This document shows, piece by piece, positions 33,761 through 43,193 of a stretch of 64,000 bases of DNA (its first letter is position 1; every line of letters begins with the position of its first letter). Source of the DNA: Oscillospiraceae bacterium (GTDB taxonomy: Bacteria; Bacillota; Clostridia; Christensenellales; Aristaeellaceae); NCBI GenBank assembly GCA_031255415.1, contig JAIRSO010000005.1, positions 1 through 64,000 on the forward strand, in the 5' to 3' direction. A program made the position numbers and the translations under genes. The notes beneath the pieces are model-generated. The model was not told the origin of the DNA, did no database searches, and saw only the letters and a list, made by a program, of their open reading frames with translations.

Positions 33761-34824
33761 CAGTACGTCCCCGCTTTCTTAGCCGCCTCTATGATAGCGG
33801 TGAAATCGCCCAGGCTGACGTTCTCCGGTATCGAGTGATCCGACGCGAAGATATACCCGCCGCCGCGCTTCATCTCCGGCACGACGCGCTCTATCTCCGC
33901 GATAATCTGGTCGGGTTTATCCCACAGCACCGCGTTTATGCCGCCGTGGAACAGCAGCTTGTCGCCGTACCGGCGCTTGAGCGCGAGGGGATCCATCCCG
34001 GCCTTGACCTCCAGCGGATTCAGCCCGTCGATCCCTATCTCTATCAGTTCGGGGATCAGCGGCAGGATGTTCCCGCACGAGTGCAGATGAACCTTCACCC
34101 CGTGAGCGTGCGCCCAGTCGCACGCGCGCTTATGCACGGGCTTGAGCAACTCGCGGTACATATCCATCGAGAAGAATTGATGATCCTTGTAACCCATGTC
34201 GTCGGGCCACTCGACCTCGTCGAACGTGTAGCCCGCGTCCCAGAGTTTATCCAGCCAGGCTATATCCACGTCCAGCTCCGTGTTGAACATGTCCTGGCAC
34301 CACTGCGGATCCTCGACCATCGCCATCAGTATCCGGGTTGTGCCGGACATCCAGGAGTGCGTCACGTCAAACCCGAACCACAGCCCCGCGCGCAGCCAGC
34401 GGCCTTCCTCGCGCCAGCGGCGGTAATCCTTCTTAAGGCGCGCCCAGTCCACGCGATCCTCGCCCCGCAGCATCCGCTCCTTCGCATCGCGCCACGCGGA
34501 CGGGGATGTTACGGTGAAGTCCAGAAACTCCGGGGTCGATCCATGTTTCGTCCAGTTGCGCAGCGTCACGCCCCACGGCGTGGTGGATATACGGTACTCG
34601 TCCGTTTCCTCCAGCACCTTCGCCGGGTATCGCGGGCTGTTGTCGATCGGTATATCAGCCGTGAGATCCAGACCGAAGCACTCCACGTAATCGCGCGAGG
34701 GCATGCCTTCGGATACCCAGCGGTCCACGGTCTCTTTCCACGGCGAATCCAGTATCGGCACGCGATCCGCTTCCCGATGCTCGTACATGCGCCTGAACCG
34801 TTCATGTGATGTAAGCGCCGCCAT
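33760..34824 (-). CDS. Uroporphyrinogen-decarboxylase-fold protein (MtaA/CmuA-like)
   Basis: A 354-aa TIM barrel: RFRRMYEHREADRVPILDSPW at the start, metal-site segment VHLHSCGNILPLIPELIEIG (HxCG intact), KLLFHGGINAVL and GGGYIFASDHSIPENVSL. These are the marks of the corrinoid/methyl-transfer side of the URO-D family, where His and Cys bind zinc to activate a thiol. No corrinoid protein or tetrapyrrole gene is near. GGAGG precedes the ATG. Its role with a nucleoside hydrolase, a sugar kinase and an AraM-like dehydrogenase is unknown. Confidence 0.72.
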   Translation of the reverse strand: MAALTSHERFRRMYEHREADRVPILDSPWKETVDRWVSEGMPSRDYVECFGLDLTADIPIDNSPRYPAKVLEETDEYRISTTPWGVTLRNWTKHGSTPEFLDFTVTSPSAWRDAKERMLRGEDRVDWARLKKDYRRWREEGRWLRAGLWFGFDVTHSWMSGTTRILMAMVEDPQWCQDMFNTELDVDIAWLDKLWDAGYTFDEVEWPDDMGYKDHQFFSMDMYRELLKPVHKRACDWAHAHGVKVHLHSCGNILPLIPELIEIGIDGLNPLEVKAGMDPLALKRRYGDKLLFHGGINAVLWDKPDQIIAEIERVVPEMKRGGGYIFASDHSIPENVSLGDFTAIIEAAKKAGTY

Positions 34825-34842
34825 TGCCGCCGCCTCCTTGAG

Positions 34843-36210
34843 CTATTTAGCGTATTCCGCCGCGAGATCCTCAAACAGCCGCTCGTAACCCAGATCCCAG
34901 GCCAGCGTGCAGGTCAGGTATTTATCGCGGATGACGCGCGAGCCTATGTAAGCGCCGCGCGTATCCTCCGCGCTTATCCCCAGATCCTCCGGCGTGGCGG
35001 GCATGCCCAGCCGCCGAAGCATCGCGGTTATATCGTCCGCGCGGGGCAGTTCCTCGTCCATGATCGCGAGTATCGCGGGCCAGTTCTCAACGATGCGCGC
35101 GCTTCGCAGCGCGTGGCGTTCCGGATCGTTCTGATGGCCGACGTCGCGTTCCATCTCGATTATCGTGTCCGACGCGCGCGCGAATATCCCGCGCATGCGC
35201 TCGCGCCACGCCCCCGCGTCGAACGACTCCGCCACCGCGTCGGCGTATCGCTTGTCCGGCGTTATCCCGCGCAGACGCTCGATCAATTTCAGCGTCAGCG
35301 CCGTGCCCACCCCGCACTGTATCCCGTGCAGATCGGACGGCTCGCCGCGCTCCAGCGCCATCATCTCCCACATGTGCGAGAAGTAATGCTCCAGCCCGGA
35401 CGCTGGACGCGAGGTTTTTGCGAAACTCATCGCGACCCCGGACAGCACCAGCCCCTCCGCGACGGCCTCCACCGCGCGCGGATCCCGTTTTACCAATCCC
35501 TCCGCCGCGTCTACGCACCGCTTCAGCGAACGGCGCATCAGCCGCGCGATATTCTCGCAGTAATACTCCCCGGTCACGATGCGCGATACGCGCCACTCGA
35601 ACAAGGCGGTATACTTCGCGATCATATCGCCCAGTCCCGCCCGCAGCATCTCCATCGGCGCGGCGGACATGATATCCGTATCGCATATGACGGCGCGCGG
35701 GCACGCGTTATACAGCGTCACCTTCAGCCTGTCGCGGATCATCGCGGAGGAGTCGGACGCGTATCCGTCCATCGACGGAGCCGTGCCCACGACCATCGAC
35801 GGCACGCCCGCCGCTCTCGCCAGCACCTTGCAGCAGTCGTTGACCACCCCGCTGCCGACCGCCAGCACGGTATCGCAATCCGGATCATAAGCCATCGCAA
35901 GCGCGCCCATCGCGCGTTCGTCCGGCTCCATCTTCTGCCGCTGGGGCGGGAATACGTACAGGCTGTACGGCGTTCGCGCCGCGTCCAGTATCCCGGTTGC
36001 GCGCTTACCCGCGGCCTCGTATGTGTTCGCGTCGCATACGACGAACGGCCTTGATCCGCCTATCGCGGCTAGAGCGTCCGGGAGAGCGTTTATCGCGCCG
36101 GAACCTATTCTTAGGAAACGCAGATCGGTTTGATGCGTCCGCCCGCACTCGCACCGGAAGCCTTCCGGCTTTAGCAGAGCGTCCAGGCTGGCTTGCGCAA
36201 AGTCCGCCAT
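34843..36210 (-). CDS. sn-Glycerol-1-phosphate dehydrogenase-like (AraM family)
   Basis: About 455 aa of the iron/zinc-type dehydrogenase fold. NAD site DTVLAVGSGVVNDCCKVLA, phosphate/active site GTAPSMDGYASDSSAM, and metal ligands in AGLGDMIAKYTALFEW (Asp), SGLEHYFSHMWEM (His) and DLHGIQCGVGTAL (His). AraM-like enzymes reduce DHAP to sn-glycerol 1-phosphate. A related sugar-phosphate reaction is possible. ATG at 36210 has AGAGGTGA upstream and lies downstream of the promoter, whereas the in-frame start at 36246 would precede the transcription start. First gene of the operon. Confidence 0.8.
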   Translation of the reverse strand: MADFAQASLDALLKPEGFRCECGRTHQTDLRFLRIGSGAINALPDALAAIGGSRPFVVCDANTYEAAGKRATGILDAARTPYSLYVFPPQRQKMEPDERAMGALAMAYDPDCDTVLAVGSGVVNDCCKVLARAAGVPSMVVGTAPSMDGYASDSSAMIRDRLKVTLYNACPRAVICDTDIMSAAPMEMLRAGLGDMIAKYTALFEWRVSRIVTGEYYCENIARLMRRSLKRCVDAAEGLVKRDPRAVEAVAEGLVLSGVAMSFAKTSRPASGLEHYFSHMWEMMALERGEPSDLHGIQCGVGTALTLKLIERLRGITPDKRYADAVAESFDAGAWRERMRGIFARASDTIIEMERDVGHQNDPERHALRSARIVENWPAILAIMDEELPRADDITAMLRRLGMPATPEDLGISAEDTRGAYIGSRVIRDKYLTCTLAWDLGYERLFEDLAAEYAK

Positions 36211-36246
36211 ATTGATCACCTCTTGATTTGGACGGTTCTTTCCCAA

Positions 36247-36275
36247 ATAATACCCCCTGGCGCGCGTCTTGTCCA
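36247..36275 (-). promoter_or_regulatory. Promoter of the AraM-like operon
   Basis: Minus strand: -35 TGGACA (36275-36270), a 17-base spacer and -10 TATTAT (36252-36247). Confidence 0.6.
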
Positions 36276-36300
36276 GCGCGAAACCCCGTCCGGGCAGTCT

Positions 36301-36329
36301 TTGACAAACGCGCCCGGAGCGTTTATAAT
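36301..36329 (+). promoter_or_regulatory. Promoter of the panT-coaX-hom-glyA operon
   Basis: Consensus -35 TTGACA (36301-36306), a 17-base spacer and consensus -10 TATAAT (36324-36329). It is divergent from the AraM promoter, with 25 bases between the -35 boxes. The leader holds two TGATCA-like copies around GGCCGG (36334-36360), possibly an operator. Confidence 0.8.
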
Positions 36330-36389
36330 GTATCGATCATTATCAGGCCGGCTGATCATACAACAAACAATCTGGAGGATTGAGAGCGC

Positions 36390-37025
36390 ATGGCACGATT
36401 GACCGCGCCCAACCGCACGCGCACTATCGCCGTTACCGGGATGCTGCTGGCGGTACTGCTTTTATTCGTATTCACGCCGATCGGATACATCCCCATCCCC
36501 CCCGCCAATCCTACCACTATGTGCATTCCCGTGCTCGTTGGTATGATGGTCGAGGGTTTGCCGATAGGGATGCTGCTGGGATTCGCGTTCGGGCTGACCA
36601 GTCTGCTGCGCGCGCTGTTCGGCGTGTCGCTATATGTGTTCTCCAACCCGCTGGTGTCGGTGATACCGCGCGTGCTGATCCCCGTTGTCGCGTGGATCGT
36701 GCTGCGCGCGCTCGGCTCTCTGACGCGGCGCGGCGCGCTGGGCGAGGCCGCCGCTATGGGAATCGGCGCGTTCTGCGGCTCGGCGACTAACACGCTGCTT
36801 GTGCTGCCTCTTATCACCCTGTTCTACGGCGACGCGCTGGGTAAACCCATCGGCGTTGTCATGCTGACCAACGGCCTGCCGGAGGCGCTGGTCGCGGCTG
36901 TCATCGTCCCCGCCGTAGTCGCCGCGCTGCAGCGCGCGGGGCTTCGCCGCCTGGATCCCACGCAGTCGATCATCGAATCGCTGAAGGACAGGATCGACGC
37001 CGACAGAAAGAGGCCCCGCGCGTGA
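36390..37025 (+). CDS. panT: ECF transporter S component, probably pantothenate (PanT-like)
   Basis: A 211-aa membrane protein with about six helices: IAVTGMLLAVLLLFVFTPIG, then IPIPPANPTTMCIPVLVGMM, which is the usual opening of vitamin S components. Its overlap (GTGA) with coaX argues for pantothenate as ligand. The energy-coupling module would be elsewhere. GGAGG lies ten bases before the ATG. Ligand assignment rests on context. Confidence 0.72.
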   Translation: MARLTAPNRTRTIAVTGMLLAVLLLFVFTPIGYIPIPPANPTTMCIPVLVGMMVEGLPIGMLLGFAFGLTSLLRALFGVSLYVFSNPLVSVIPRVLIPVVAWIVLRALGSLTRRGALGEAAAMGIGAFCGSATNTLLVLPLITLFYGDALGKPIGVVMLTNGLPEALVAAVIVPAVVAALQRAGLRRLDPTQSIIESLKDRIDADRKRPRA

Positions 37026-37798
37026 TACTGACTATGGACGTGGGCAACACCAACATCAAGACGGCGGTGTTCAACGGCTCGGAGCTGGCGGCTTACTGGC
37101 GCGTCTCCACCAGCCGCACATCCACCAGCGACGAGCTGGGCATACTGCTCCAGAACCTGTTCGCCCATAAAGGCCTGCGCGCGTCCGATATAGACGGCGT
37201 TATATTCTCCTCGGTGGTGCCGCCGGTCAACTTCACGATCGAGCACATGGTGGTCATGTACTTCGGGCTGGAGCCGGTGCAGGTGTCCGCGAACATGAAC
37301 CTGGGCGTAACGATCCGCTACGACAACCCATTCGAATTGGGCACCGACCGCATCGCGAACGCCGTCGCCGCGTACTTCATCTACGGCGGGCCGTGCGTCA
37401 CCATCGACTTCGGCACGGCTACGACGTTCGGCGTTATCAGCGAAGACGGCGAGTTCCTGGGCGGCGCGATCGCGCCCGGCATAAAACTCGCGGCGGAGGC
37501 GCTGGTCAGCGGCGCGGCTAAACTCCCGCGCGTCGAGCTGGCTAGGCCCGACCGCGTCATCGGCGGCAACACGATCGCGAATATCCAGTCCGGATTGGTA
37601 TATGGATTCGTCGGGCAGATCAACTATATCATAAGGAAGATTCAGGACGAGCTGGGACGCAAGGCGCGCGTCGTCGCCACCGGCGGCCTGGCTACGCTGA
37701 TAGCGTCCGAATCCAAGGCCATCGACACGCTGGACGGACTGCTCACGCTCAAAGGACTGCGGCTCCTGTATGAACGCAACGTATTAGGGATGGTGTGA
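37022..37798 (+). CDS. coaX: Type III pantothenate kinase
   Basis: A 258-aa ASKHA-fold kinase: phosphate-1 motif LTMDVGNTNIKTAVF, pantothenate/monovalent-cation site ELGTDRIANAVAAY, catalytic VTIDFGTATTFGVI and GGAIAPGIKLAAEAL. It phosphorylates pantothenate in CoA synthesis. GTG start overlapping the panT stop, and its stop overlaps the hom ATG (TGATG). Confidence 0.95.
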   Translation: MILTMDVGNTNIKTAVFNGSELAAYWRVSTSRTSTSDELGILLQNLFAHKGLRASDIDGVIFSSVVPPVNFTIEHMVVMYFGLEPVQVSANMNLGVTIRYDNPFELGTDRIANAVAAYFIYGGPCVTIDFGTATTFGVISEDGEFLGGAIAPGIKLAAEALVSGAAKLPRVELARPDRVIGGNTIANIQSGLVYGFVGQINYIIRKIQDELGRKARVVATGGLATLIASESKAIDTLDGLLTLKGLRLLYERNVLGMV

Positions 37799-39117
37799 TG
37801 GACGCGATCCGAACAATTACCACGGGGTTCCTGGGACTGGGCAACATCGGCGCGGGGGTCTGGCGGCTGCTGGACGAGATGGGCGAAGAAATCGCGGCGC
37901 GCGAAGGCGTGCGCTTCCGCGTCAAGAAAGCGCTGGTGCGCGATACGCTCAAACGCCGCGACGTGTCCGCGCCCCCGTCCGTGCTCACCGCCAGCGCGGA
38001 CGACGTGCTCGACGATCCGGATATCGAGCTGGTGGTCGAGGCTCTGGGCGGCGAACAGCCCGCCGCGGAGTATATAAGGCGCGCGCTGACGAGCGGCAAA
38101 TCCGTCGTCACCGCGAACAAGCTCGCCCTTGCCACCCACTGGCAGGAACTGCTGGAGACCGCGCGCGCGACGGGATCATGCCTGTACTTCGAACCGGGGG
38201 TGTGCGGCGCGATCCCGGTGATACGCACGATCACCGACTCGCTCCAGGCCAACCGCGTCGAGCGGCTGTACGGGATCATCAACGGCACGACCAACTACAT
38301 CCTCTCTAAGATGAGCGCGCCGTTCGCCGGGCAAGGCTCCGCGTCCGGCGCGACTGGGTCGCGCGGCGTGTCCTACGCCGACGCGCTTTACGAGGCGCAG
38401 AGGCTGGGACTCGCGGAGCCTGATCCGACCGCCGACGTGGAGGGCGGCGACGCCGCGTGTAAACTATCCATACTATCGACGCTGGCGTTCCGCGCGCACG
38501 TGCCGCTGGAAGGACTGTTCCGGCGCGGGATCACGACTATCACGCCGGTGGACGTGGCGTATGGCCGCGAACTGGGCTACGCGCTGAAACTGCTGGCCGT
38601 CGCCAAACGCGACGGGGATAGGGTTCAGGCGCGCGTGCATCCGACGTTCGTGCCGCTGTCGCATCCGCTGGCGTCCGTGAACGGCTCGCTTAACGCCGTG
38701 TATCTGTACGGGCACGCGTGCGGCGAGCTTATGCTGTACGGACGCGGAGCGGGCGACGCGCCGACTGCCAGCGCGGTGGTATCCGATATGATCGCGGCGG
38801 TGCGCGAAGGATGCGTGGGCGGCGGCGACGCGTACCGGATGACGGGCAAGGTAGTTATGGAAACGGACTGGGAGAGCCGCTACTTCATCCGCATGCTGGC
38901 GGTCGATAGGCCGGGCGTGCTGGGCGCTATCGCCGGCATACTGGGTCGGCACGGCGTGAGCATCGCGTCACTGCGGCAGACGGTGGGCAACGGACGCGCG
39001 CCGCTGCTGTTCGTCACGCATATCGCGCGGGAGAGCGACGTCCGCGCCGCGCTCAGCGAGATCGACGAGAGCCTCGCCGCGATAGAGAACGTTATATACG
39101 TCGAGGAGGGATTGTAA
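37798..39117 (+). CDS. hom: Homoserine dehydrogenase with ACT domain
   Basis: About 439 aa. NAD(P) motif GFLGLGNIGAGVW, catalytic-Lys segment GKSVVTANKLALATHW, GIINGTTNYILSKM, LAEPDPTADVEGGDAACKL, and a C-terminal ACT domain from about 350 (FIRMLAVDRPGVLGAIAGIL) for feedback by threonine or similar. It makes homoserine for threonine and methionine. An SGATGSRG-type insertion near 180 is longer than usual. Followed immediately by the cupin gene. Confidence 0.95.
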   Translation: MDAIRTITTGFLGLGNIGAGVWRLLDEMGEEIAAREGVRFRVKKALVRDTLKRRDVSAPPSVLTASADDVLDDPDIELVVEALGGEQPAAEYIRRALTSGKSVVTANKLALATHWQELLETARATGSCLYFEPGVCGAIPVIRTITDSLQANRVERLYGIINGTTNYILSKMSAPFAGQGSASGATGSRGVSYADALYEAQRLGLAEPDPTADVEGGDAACKLSILSTLAFRAHVPLEGLFRRGITTITPVDVAYGRELGYALKLLAVAKRDGDRVQARVHPTFVPLSHPLASVNGSLNAVYLYGHACGELMLYGRGAGDAPTASAVVSDMIAAVREGCVGGGDAYRMTGKVVMETDWESRYFIRMLAVDRPGVLGAIAGILGRHGVSIASLRQTVGNGRAPLLFVTHIARESDVRAALSEIDESLAAIENVIYVEEGL

Positions 39118-39462
39118 ATGATATTCACTCCGTTGGACTACAGGCGCGAGGATCGCGAGCGGATGCGCGGCGGTAACGGAACCGTGCGCTATGAGGAACT
39201 GATCCCCGGCGCTTTTCCGAAAAACTGCCGCGTGTTCGCGAAACTCACCCTTGAGCCCGGATGCTCTATAGGCCGCCACACCCACGAGGGCGAGACGGAA
39301 CTATATACGTTCGTGTCCGGCACGGGTACGGTGATGGACGACGATATCCCTATAAAGGTTAAGCCAGGATACGTAATGAGCACGCCTTCCGGACACTCGC
39401 ACGCGGTCGAGAATGACGGCGGCGAGGATCTGGTGTTCTACGCCTGTATAATACTCGATTGA
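39118..39462 (+). CDS. Small cupin-domain protein
   Basis: A 114-aa single cupin. Motif 1 is LEPGCSIGRHTHEGETELYTFVSG (metal ligands His-His-Glu) and motif 2 is PGYVMSTPSGHSHAVEN (third His). Such proteins bind a metal and act as small epimerases, isomerases or sensors. The ATG directly follows the hom stop, with GAGGAGG inside hom. Function unknown. Confidence 0.8.
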   Translation: MIFTPLDYRREDRERMRGGNGTVRYEELIPGAFPKNCRVFAKLTLEPGCSIGRHTHEGETELYTFVSGTGTVMDDDIPIKVKPGYVMSTPSGHSHAVENDGGEDLVFYACIILD

Positions 39463-39477
39463 TAAAGAGGTGAGCCG

Positions 39478-40719
39478 ATGGGATGGAACGCAATCCGCGC
39501 AAATGACCCGGCGCTCGCAGCGGCGCTAGACGCGGAACTGAAACGCCAGCGCGAACACGTGGAACTGATCGCGTCCGAAAACTTCGTGTCCGAGGCCGTG
39601 ATGGAGGCCGTCGGCTCGCCGCTGACGAATAAGTACGCGGAGGGTTATCCCGGGAAACGATACTACGGCGGGTGCGAGTCGGTCGATATCGCGGAGAATC
39701 TCGCGCGCGAGCGCGCGGTGGAGCTGTTCGGCGCGGATCACGCGAACGTCCAGCCGCACTCCGGCGCGCAAGCTAACACCGCCGCGTATTTCGCGCTGCT
39801 CGATCCCGGCGATACGATCATGGGCATGAACCTCGCGCACGGCGGGCATCTGACGCACGGCAGTCCGGTCAATATATCCGGCAGGTATTTCAACATCGTA
39901 CCATACGGGGTGTCCGCGTCCGACGAGAGGATCGACTACGACGCTCTGGCGGCTCTGGCGATGGAGCGCAAACCAAAGATGATCGTCGCGGGAGCCAGCG
40001 CGTACCCGCGCGCGATAGACTTCGAGCGGATAGCCGCCGCCGCGAAGGCCTGCGGCGCGCTGCTGATGGTCGATATAGCCCATATCGCGGGATTGATCGC
40101 CGCCGGACTGCATCCGTCCCCGATCCCGTTCGCGGATATCGTGACCACCACCACGCACAAGACGCTGCGCGGCCCGCGCGGCGGCATGATACTGTGCAAA
40201 AAGAAATACGCCAAAGCCATCGACAAGGCCGTGTTCCCCGGCATACAGGGCGGGCCGCTGATGCACGTTATCGCGGGCAAGGCCGCGTGCCTGGGCGAGG
40301 CGCTTCAGCCCTCGTTCAAGGAGTACCAGCGCCGCGTCGTCGATAACGCGAAGGCATTGGAGAACGGCTTTCGCGAGCACGGGGTAAGCATGGTCTCCGG
40401 CGGCACGGACAACCACCTGCTGCTGCTGAATCTTTCCGGAACCGGGGTCACGGGGAAGGAACTGGAGGCGCGGCTGGGTCGCGCGAACATCACGGTCAAC
40501 AAGAACACCGTGCCCTTTGAAACCCTCTCGCCTATGATAACCAGCGGTATCCGCGTAGGCTCCGCGGCGGTCACCGCGCGCGGCATGGGCGGGGCGGAGA
40601 TGGGCTTTCTCGCCGCCGCTATCGCGCGGATCATCCGCGAGGGCGAGGACGCGGTCGAGCCTGTCCGCGCGGAGACGCTCAAGATGCTGGAGCGGTTCCC
40701 GCTGTATCCCGATCTATAA
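39478..40719 (+). CDS. glyA: Serine hydroxymethyltransferase
   Basis: 413 aa. [37 protein letters not shown], the PLP lysine in [19 protein letters not shown] and [15 protein letters not shown] are all standard. It interconverts serine and glycine with tetrahydrofolate. AGAGGTGAG precedes the ATG. Encoded with hom, so the operon joins threonine/glycine metabolism to CoA synthesis. Confidence 0.97.
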   Translation: MGWNAIRANDPALAAALDAELKRQREHVELIASENFVSEAVMEAVGSPLTNKYAEGYPGKRYYGGCESVDIAENLARERAVELFGADHANVQPHSGAQANTAAYFALLDPGDTIMGMNLAHGGHLTHGSPVNISGRYFNIVPYGVSASDERIDYDALAALAMERKPKMIVAGASAYPRAIDFERIAAAAKACGALLMVDIAHIAGLIAAGLHPSPIPFADIVTTTTHKTLRGPRGGMILCKKKYAKAIDKAVFPGIQGGPLMHVIAGKAACLGEALQPSFKEYQRRVVDNAKALENGFREHGVSMVSGGTDNHLLLLNLSGTGVTGKELEARLGRANITVNKNTVPFETLSPMITSGIRVGSAAVTARGMGGAEMGFLAAAIARIIREGEDAVEPVRAETLKMLERFPLYPDL

Positions 40720-40731
40720 GGAGGCGCTGTT

Positions 40732-41586
40732 ATGCCGTTCCCGCGCACCACGGTCGGCGGGGTATCCCTGTCGCGCATGCTGATGGGCAGCAACTGGATA
40801 CTGGGTTACAGCCACACCACCTCGTCCGCGGACGCTATGATACGCGGACGGCACAGCAGCGGGGAGAAGGTCGCCGCGCTGCTGGAGACGTATCTCGAAT
40901 ACGGAATCGACGCGCTGATGGCTCCCATATCCTCCCACGAGACGGATATACTCATGGACGGGGTGAGGATCGCGCAGGATCATACGGGCAGGAAGATCAC
41001 TTTGATCGACACGCCTATATTGGACGTGAGCGACAGCGCCCAGGCGCGCCGCTCCGTCAACGAGACGCTGGATAAGAGCCGCTCTCTAGGCTGTACGTTC
41101 TGCCTGATCCACCACTCGTCGGTCGAGCAGTTGGTATCCAAACTGCGCGGCACGATCGACCGTCTGCCCGATTACACCGATATGATCCGCCAGCATGGAT
41201 TGATCCCCGGCCTATCCGCGCACATGCCGGAGCTGATCGTCTACTCGGATCAAAACGGTTACGACGTGGAGACGTATATACAGATATACAACTGTATGGG
41301 TTTCTTGATGCAGGTGGAGATAGAGAGCGTGCACAAGATCATCCATAACGCGAAGAAACCCGTCATGACCATCAAGCCGATGGCGGCGGGGCGGTGCAGT
41401 CCGTTCGTTGGGCTGACGTTCTCGTTCTCGACGATACGCGATAGGGATATGGTTACGTGCGGCGCGTTCACGCCCGACGAGGTTCGCGAGGACGTGGAAA
41501 TCGCGCTGGCGGCGATCGAGCGACGGCCTCCCGATCTGGAGGGCAGGAGCAGTCCGAACAAAACCGCCGCTATCACGGGCGAATAG
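40732..41586 (+). CDS. TIM-barrel-like protein of unknown function
   Basis: A 284-aa soluble protein. The first part (TTVGGVSLSRMLMGSNWILG) recalls the opening of aldo/keto reductases, and a later KPVMTIKPMAAGRCSP could be a barrel strand with the Lys-Pro-Met seen in that group, but the catalytic Asp-Tyr-Lys-His set is not clear. Two His pairs (ISSHETD, LIHHSSVEQ) could bind metal. AGGAGG precedes the ATG. Third from last in the panT-glyA operon. No firm function. Confidence 0.5.
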   Translation: MPFPRTTVGGVSLSRMLMGSNWILGYSHTTSSADAMIRGRHSSGEKVAALLETYLEYGIDALMAPISSHETDILMDGVRIAQDHTGRKITLIDTPILDVSDSAQARRSVNETLDKSRSLGCTFCLIHHSSVEQLVSKLRGTIDRLPDYTDMIRQHGLIPGLSAHMPELIVYSDQNGYDVETYIQIYNCMGFLMQVEIESVHKIIHNAKKPVMTIKPMAAGRCSPFVGLTFSFSTIRDRDMVTCGAFTPDEVREDVEIALAAIERRPPDLEGRSSPNKTAAITGE

Positions 41587-41592
41587 TATCGG

Positions 41593-42969
41593 ATGAGCGT
41601 GCCCGCGCGCAACGACGAGGCGGAACTGATCGTCGAGCGTCTGAACGGCGAGGCGCAGGGAGTGGCGCGCCGCGATGGATTCGTGTGGTTCGTCGTCGGC
41701 GCGCTGCCTGGCGAACGGGTGCGGGCGCGGGTGATAAAGCCCGGAGCGCGAAGCTGCGTCGCGCGCGTGATGGAGATAGTGGAGCCGTCGGATTTGAGGG
41801 TGGTTCCGCCATGCCCGTATTACGCTAGGTGCGGGGGATGCGCCGCTCAGCATCTCGCTTACCACGCGTCGCTTGACTGGAAGACGGGAACGGTTCGCGA
41901 TTGTTTGGAGCGGATCGGCGGGATCAAGACGCTGGTGAAGCCCGCTCTGGGCATGGACGATCCTTGGCGTTACCGCAATAAAGGCGCGTTTCCAGTGGCT
42001 GGGACGGCTGATCGTCCGTCGATAGGATGTTACGCGCCGCGCAGTCATGAAGTTATCGACGCGCCCGGCGGCTGTATGCTTCAGAAACCCGAGACCAACC
42101 GCCTGATGGACGCGGCGCGGGATTGGATGACGGCGCGCCGGATCGAGCCGTATGACGAGGCTTCGCATAGCGGGCTGGTTCGGCGGCTGGTATCGCGCGT
42201 TAACCGCGACGGTTCGTCGATGTTGACCGTGGTTCTGCGCGGCACGGACGCGCGGCCTCCTCACGCGGACGAGTTGGTGAAGCGATTGCGTGAAGCGGAG
42301 CCGGGGCTTTGCGGTGTGGCGGTATCGCCTCATCCCTCGCGCGGGAACGCTGTGTTTGGATCGGAGTGCCGCGAGTTGTGGGGCGCGCGGTCGCTGACGG
42401 AGAGGCTTGAGTTATCCGTTGGCGCGCTGGTTTACGATTTATCGCCGCGATCGTTCTTTCAGGTGAACACGGCGCAGGCGGAGCGTCTCGCGGAAAAGGC
42501 GCTTGAATACGCCGGCTACGCGAACGGGTCAAGCGCGGCGGATATATACTGCGGCGCGGGCACGCTGACGCTAGCGCTCGCGAAGGCGGGATTCGACGCG
42601 GTCGGGATCGAGCTTCTGCCGGACGCGGTCGGCGACGCGAGGCGCAACGCTATCGCGAACGGCATGCCTGGAGTTAGGTTCGAGTGCGGCGACGCTGCTG
42701 TATTAACGCCCAGGCTCGCGCGCGAACGAGGCGGGTTCGATGTAATCGTGATGGATCCGCCGCGCAAGGGCTGCGATCGCGCGGTGTTGGAATCGGCTGC
42801 AATGTCGAGGCCGTCGCGGATGGTATATGTATCGTGCGATCCGGCTACGCTAGCGCGCGACGCGGCAATACTCGCCGGGCTGGGGTATCGGCTTGCGGAA
42901 GCCTCGCCAATCGATCAGTTCTGCTGGACCACATCGGTCGAGACTGTCGCGCTGTTCGTGGAGGGGTAA
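41593..42969 (+). CDS. 23S rRNA/tRNA uracil-C5 methyltransferase (RlmD/RlmCD/TrmA family)
   Basis: 458 aa. N-terminal TRAM domain (about 1-60, GEAQGVARRDGFVWFVVGAL), iron-sulfur cysteines CPYYARCGGCAAQHL with the first at about 75, then the methyltransferase: DIYCGAGTLTLALAK as SAM site, VIVMDPPRKGCDRAVL, and the catalytic Cys in MVYVSCDPATLARD. It methylates uridine in rRNA or tRNA. Start codon 6 bases after the preceding gene. The precise target base cannot be told. Confidence 0.9.
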   Translation: MSVPARNDEAELIVERLNGEAQGVARRDGFVWFVVGALPGERVRARVIKPGARSCVARVMEIVEPSDLRVVPPCPYYARCGGCAAQHLAYHASLDWKTGTVRDCLERIGGIKTLVKPALGMDDPWRYRNKGAFPVAGTADRPSIGCYAPRSHEVIDAPGGCMLQKPETNRLMDAARDWMTARRIEPYDEASHSGLVRRLVSRVNRDGSSMLTVVLRGTDARPPHADELVKRLREAEPGLCGVAVSPHPSRGNAVFGSECRELWGARSLTERLELSVGALVYDLSPRSFFQVNTAQAERLAEKALEYAGYANGSSAADIYCGAGTLTLALAKAGFDAVGIELLPDAVGDARRNAIANGMPGVRFECGDAAVLTPRLARERGGFDVIVMDPPRKGCDRAVLESAAMSRPSRMVYVSCDPATLARDAAILAGLGYRLAEASPIDQFCWTTSVETVALFVEG

Positions 42970-43193
42970 CCGGTTAACCTGGCGAGTTTGGGGAAGTGCG
43001 ACCCTCTCTGTCGCTTGAGGTGACACTCACAGGGTGATAACCCGCTCCGTTGATTCGGGGAAGCACGACTCCAATTGTAGCGCCATCGAGGAACGCCCCG
43101 GGAGTGGCGTATGATGCAATAATGAAATCCGTTCTTCCATGGCGCGACATAGAAATCCCTTCCCCCGCGATCTCATAACATCGGAGGTTTTAG
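42970..43193. other. Non-coding gap before ribF
   Basis: 224 bases with no gene that I can support. It holds two partly matching stretches, TGGGGAAGTGCGAC near 42989 and CGGGGAAGCACGAC near 43058, and ends in the ribF ribosome site CGGAGG. No clear promoter or terminator. Confidence 0.4.

Noticed and set aside
33649..34809. Open frame of 386 codons on the plus strand
   Set aside because: Antisense to the URO-D-like gene, with no family resemblance and Arg/His-rich composition.
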